The notes beneath the pieces were generated by a model. The model was not told the origin of the DNA. It saw only the letters and a list, made by a program, of their open reading frames with translations, and searched no databases. From Bacteroidota bacterium (lineage in GTDB: Bacteria > Bacteroidota > Bacteroidia > Chitinophagales > Chitinophagaceae), in the NCBI GenBank assembly GCA_023416995.1, contig JAEZGI010000033.1, positions 1 through 64,000 on the forward strand: 64,000 nucleotides of DNA. The letters run 5' to 3'. The first letter of the stretch is position 1. Every line of letters starts with the position of its first letter. The translations under genes were made by a program, and so were the position numbers. This document shows, piece by piece, positions 63,560-64,000 of this stretch.

Positions 63560-64000
63560 TTAATGATCGCCCGCCTGAACAATATCTCGGTCAAAGAGAT
63601 AAAGACCGCTTTTATCATCGCCGATCATTTCTAATTTGTCGTTCATGGTGCGCGCCAGCCGTTCTTCCTCCATCTGCTCGTTTACATACCACTGCAGGAA
63701 ATTATGCGTAGCATAATCTTTCTCTTTCAGCGAAAGATCAACAATCTCGTTAATGCTCTCACTCACCGCAATTTCATGATTAAGTAATTCTTCAAACGCT
63801 TTTTTAAGAGAAACAAAGGTAAGCGTTGGCTGAGCCAGTGCCGGAACCAATGCATAGCCGCCCCGCTCATTCACATAGTTCATGAGCTTAAGCATGTGCA
63901 TCCGCTCTTCATCAGAATGTTTGTAGAAAAATTTGGTAACCCCCTGAAGCCCAGGCTGAATTTCGGCCCAACTTGCCATGGCAAGATATGCCTGTGACGA
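63560..64000 (-). CDS. ftnA: Ferritin (start lies beyond the window)
   Basis: The frame is open to base 64000: before the ATG at 63979 the codons read SSQAYLA, which continues ferritin helix A, so the ATG is internal. 146 residues are visible. MASWAEIQPGLQGVTKFFYKHSDEERMHMLKLMNYVNERGG carries the ferroxidase Glu and His residues of helix B; NHEIAVSESINEIVDLSLKEKD and FLQWYVNEQMEEE supply the rest of the di-iron site. It stores iron in a 24-mer. A terminator follows at 63489-63518. Confidence 0.93.
   Translation of the reverse strand, partial: SSQAYLAMASWAEIQPGLQGVTKFFYKHSDEERMHMLKLMNYVNERGGYALVPALAQPTLTFVSLKKAFEELLNHEIAVSESINEIVDLSLKEKDYATHNFLQWYVNEQMEEERLARTMNDKLEMIGDDKSGLYLFDRDIVQAGDH

Noticed and set aside
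1..64000. Mobile elements, prophage, CRISPR array, tRNA or rRNA
   Set aside because: No transposase, integrase, phage structural gene, direct-repeat array or cloverleaf was seen in the gaps between genes.

Overview
The window is a stretch of chromosome from a member of the Bacteroidota, most likely a Chitinophagaceae-type bacterium. This is inferred from a SusC/SusD pair with an N-terminal STN domain, controlled by an ECF sigma factor and a FecR anti-sigma factor; from a GldB-type lipoprotein, DUF2490 and DUF3078 proteins and a bacterial GGGP synthase; from an arginine operon built around an N-acyl-ornithine transcarbamylase; and from several promoters that fit the Bacteroidota -7 consensus TAnnTTTG. 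No rRNA, tRNA, CRISPR array, prophage or insertion sequence was found. Coding density is high and most of the window looks like ordinary chromosomal core.

Layout. 0-3 kb: glycerol catabolism (end of glpK, glpD, glpF). 3-5.5 kb: a class III aminotransferase, a gamma-carbonic-anhydrase-like protein, a tiny lipoprotein and an unknown protein. 5.5-10.3 kb (minus): moxR, DUF58, a BatD-like membrane protein, batA and rsgA. 10.5-14 kb: a lipocalin-like lipoprotein, NAD synthetase and GldB. 14-25.2 kb (minus): an uptake locus made of ECF sigma factor, FecR, SusC, SusD, S9 peptidase and a two-domain beta-lactamase-fold protein. 25.3-31 kb (minus): fatty acid desaturase, a YcxB-like membrane protein, a 40-residue lipoprotein and the B12-dependent ribonucleotide reductase. 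31-34 kb: DUF2490 protein, GGGP synthase and an alpha/beta hydrolase lipoprotein.

33.8-42.5 kb is the most interesting part. It holds a complete arginine operon (GNAT acyltransferase, argG, argC, argD, argF', argB, argE, argH) with overlapping or tightly packed genes. In front of it is a leader of about 350 nt containing a 42-codon ORF that ends in Trp-Val-Arg-Arg-stop and carries a terminator-like hairpin inside it. This looks like an undescribed arginine attenuator. ArgF' has Val at the position where Glu gives acetylornithine and Pro gives succinylornithine specificity, so the pathway probably runs on succinylated intermediates.

42.5-64 kb: M28 peptidase, a LytS/LytTR-type two-component pair, dxs, scpA, DUF3078 protein, mscL, PPK2, an EamA transporter, frr, a WecA-like transferase, an orphan N-terminal transketolase half, a LolC-like permease, rbfA, an MsbA-like ABC transporter, a histone-H1-tailed DksA-like protein downstream of ileS, a 740-bp gene-free region with a structured RNA-like element, and the start-truncated ferritin at the right edge. 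Functional assignments rest on reading motifs by eye, with no database search.
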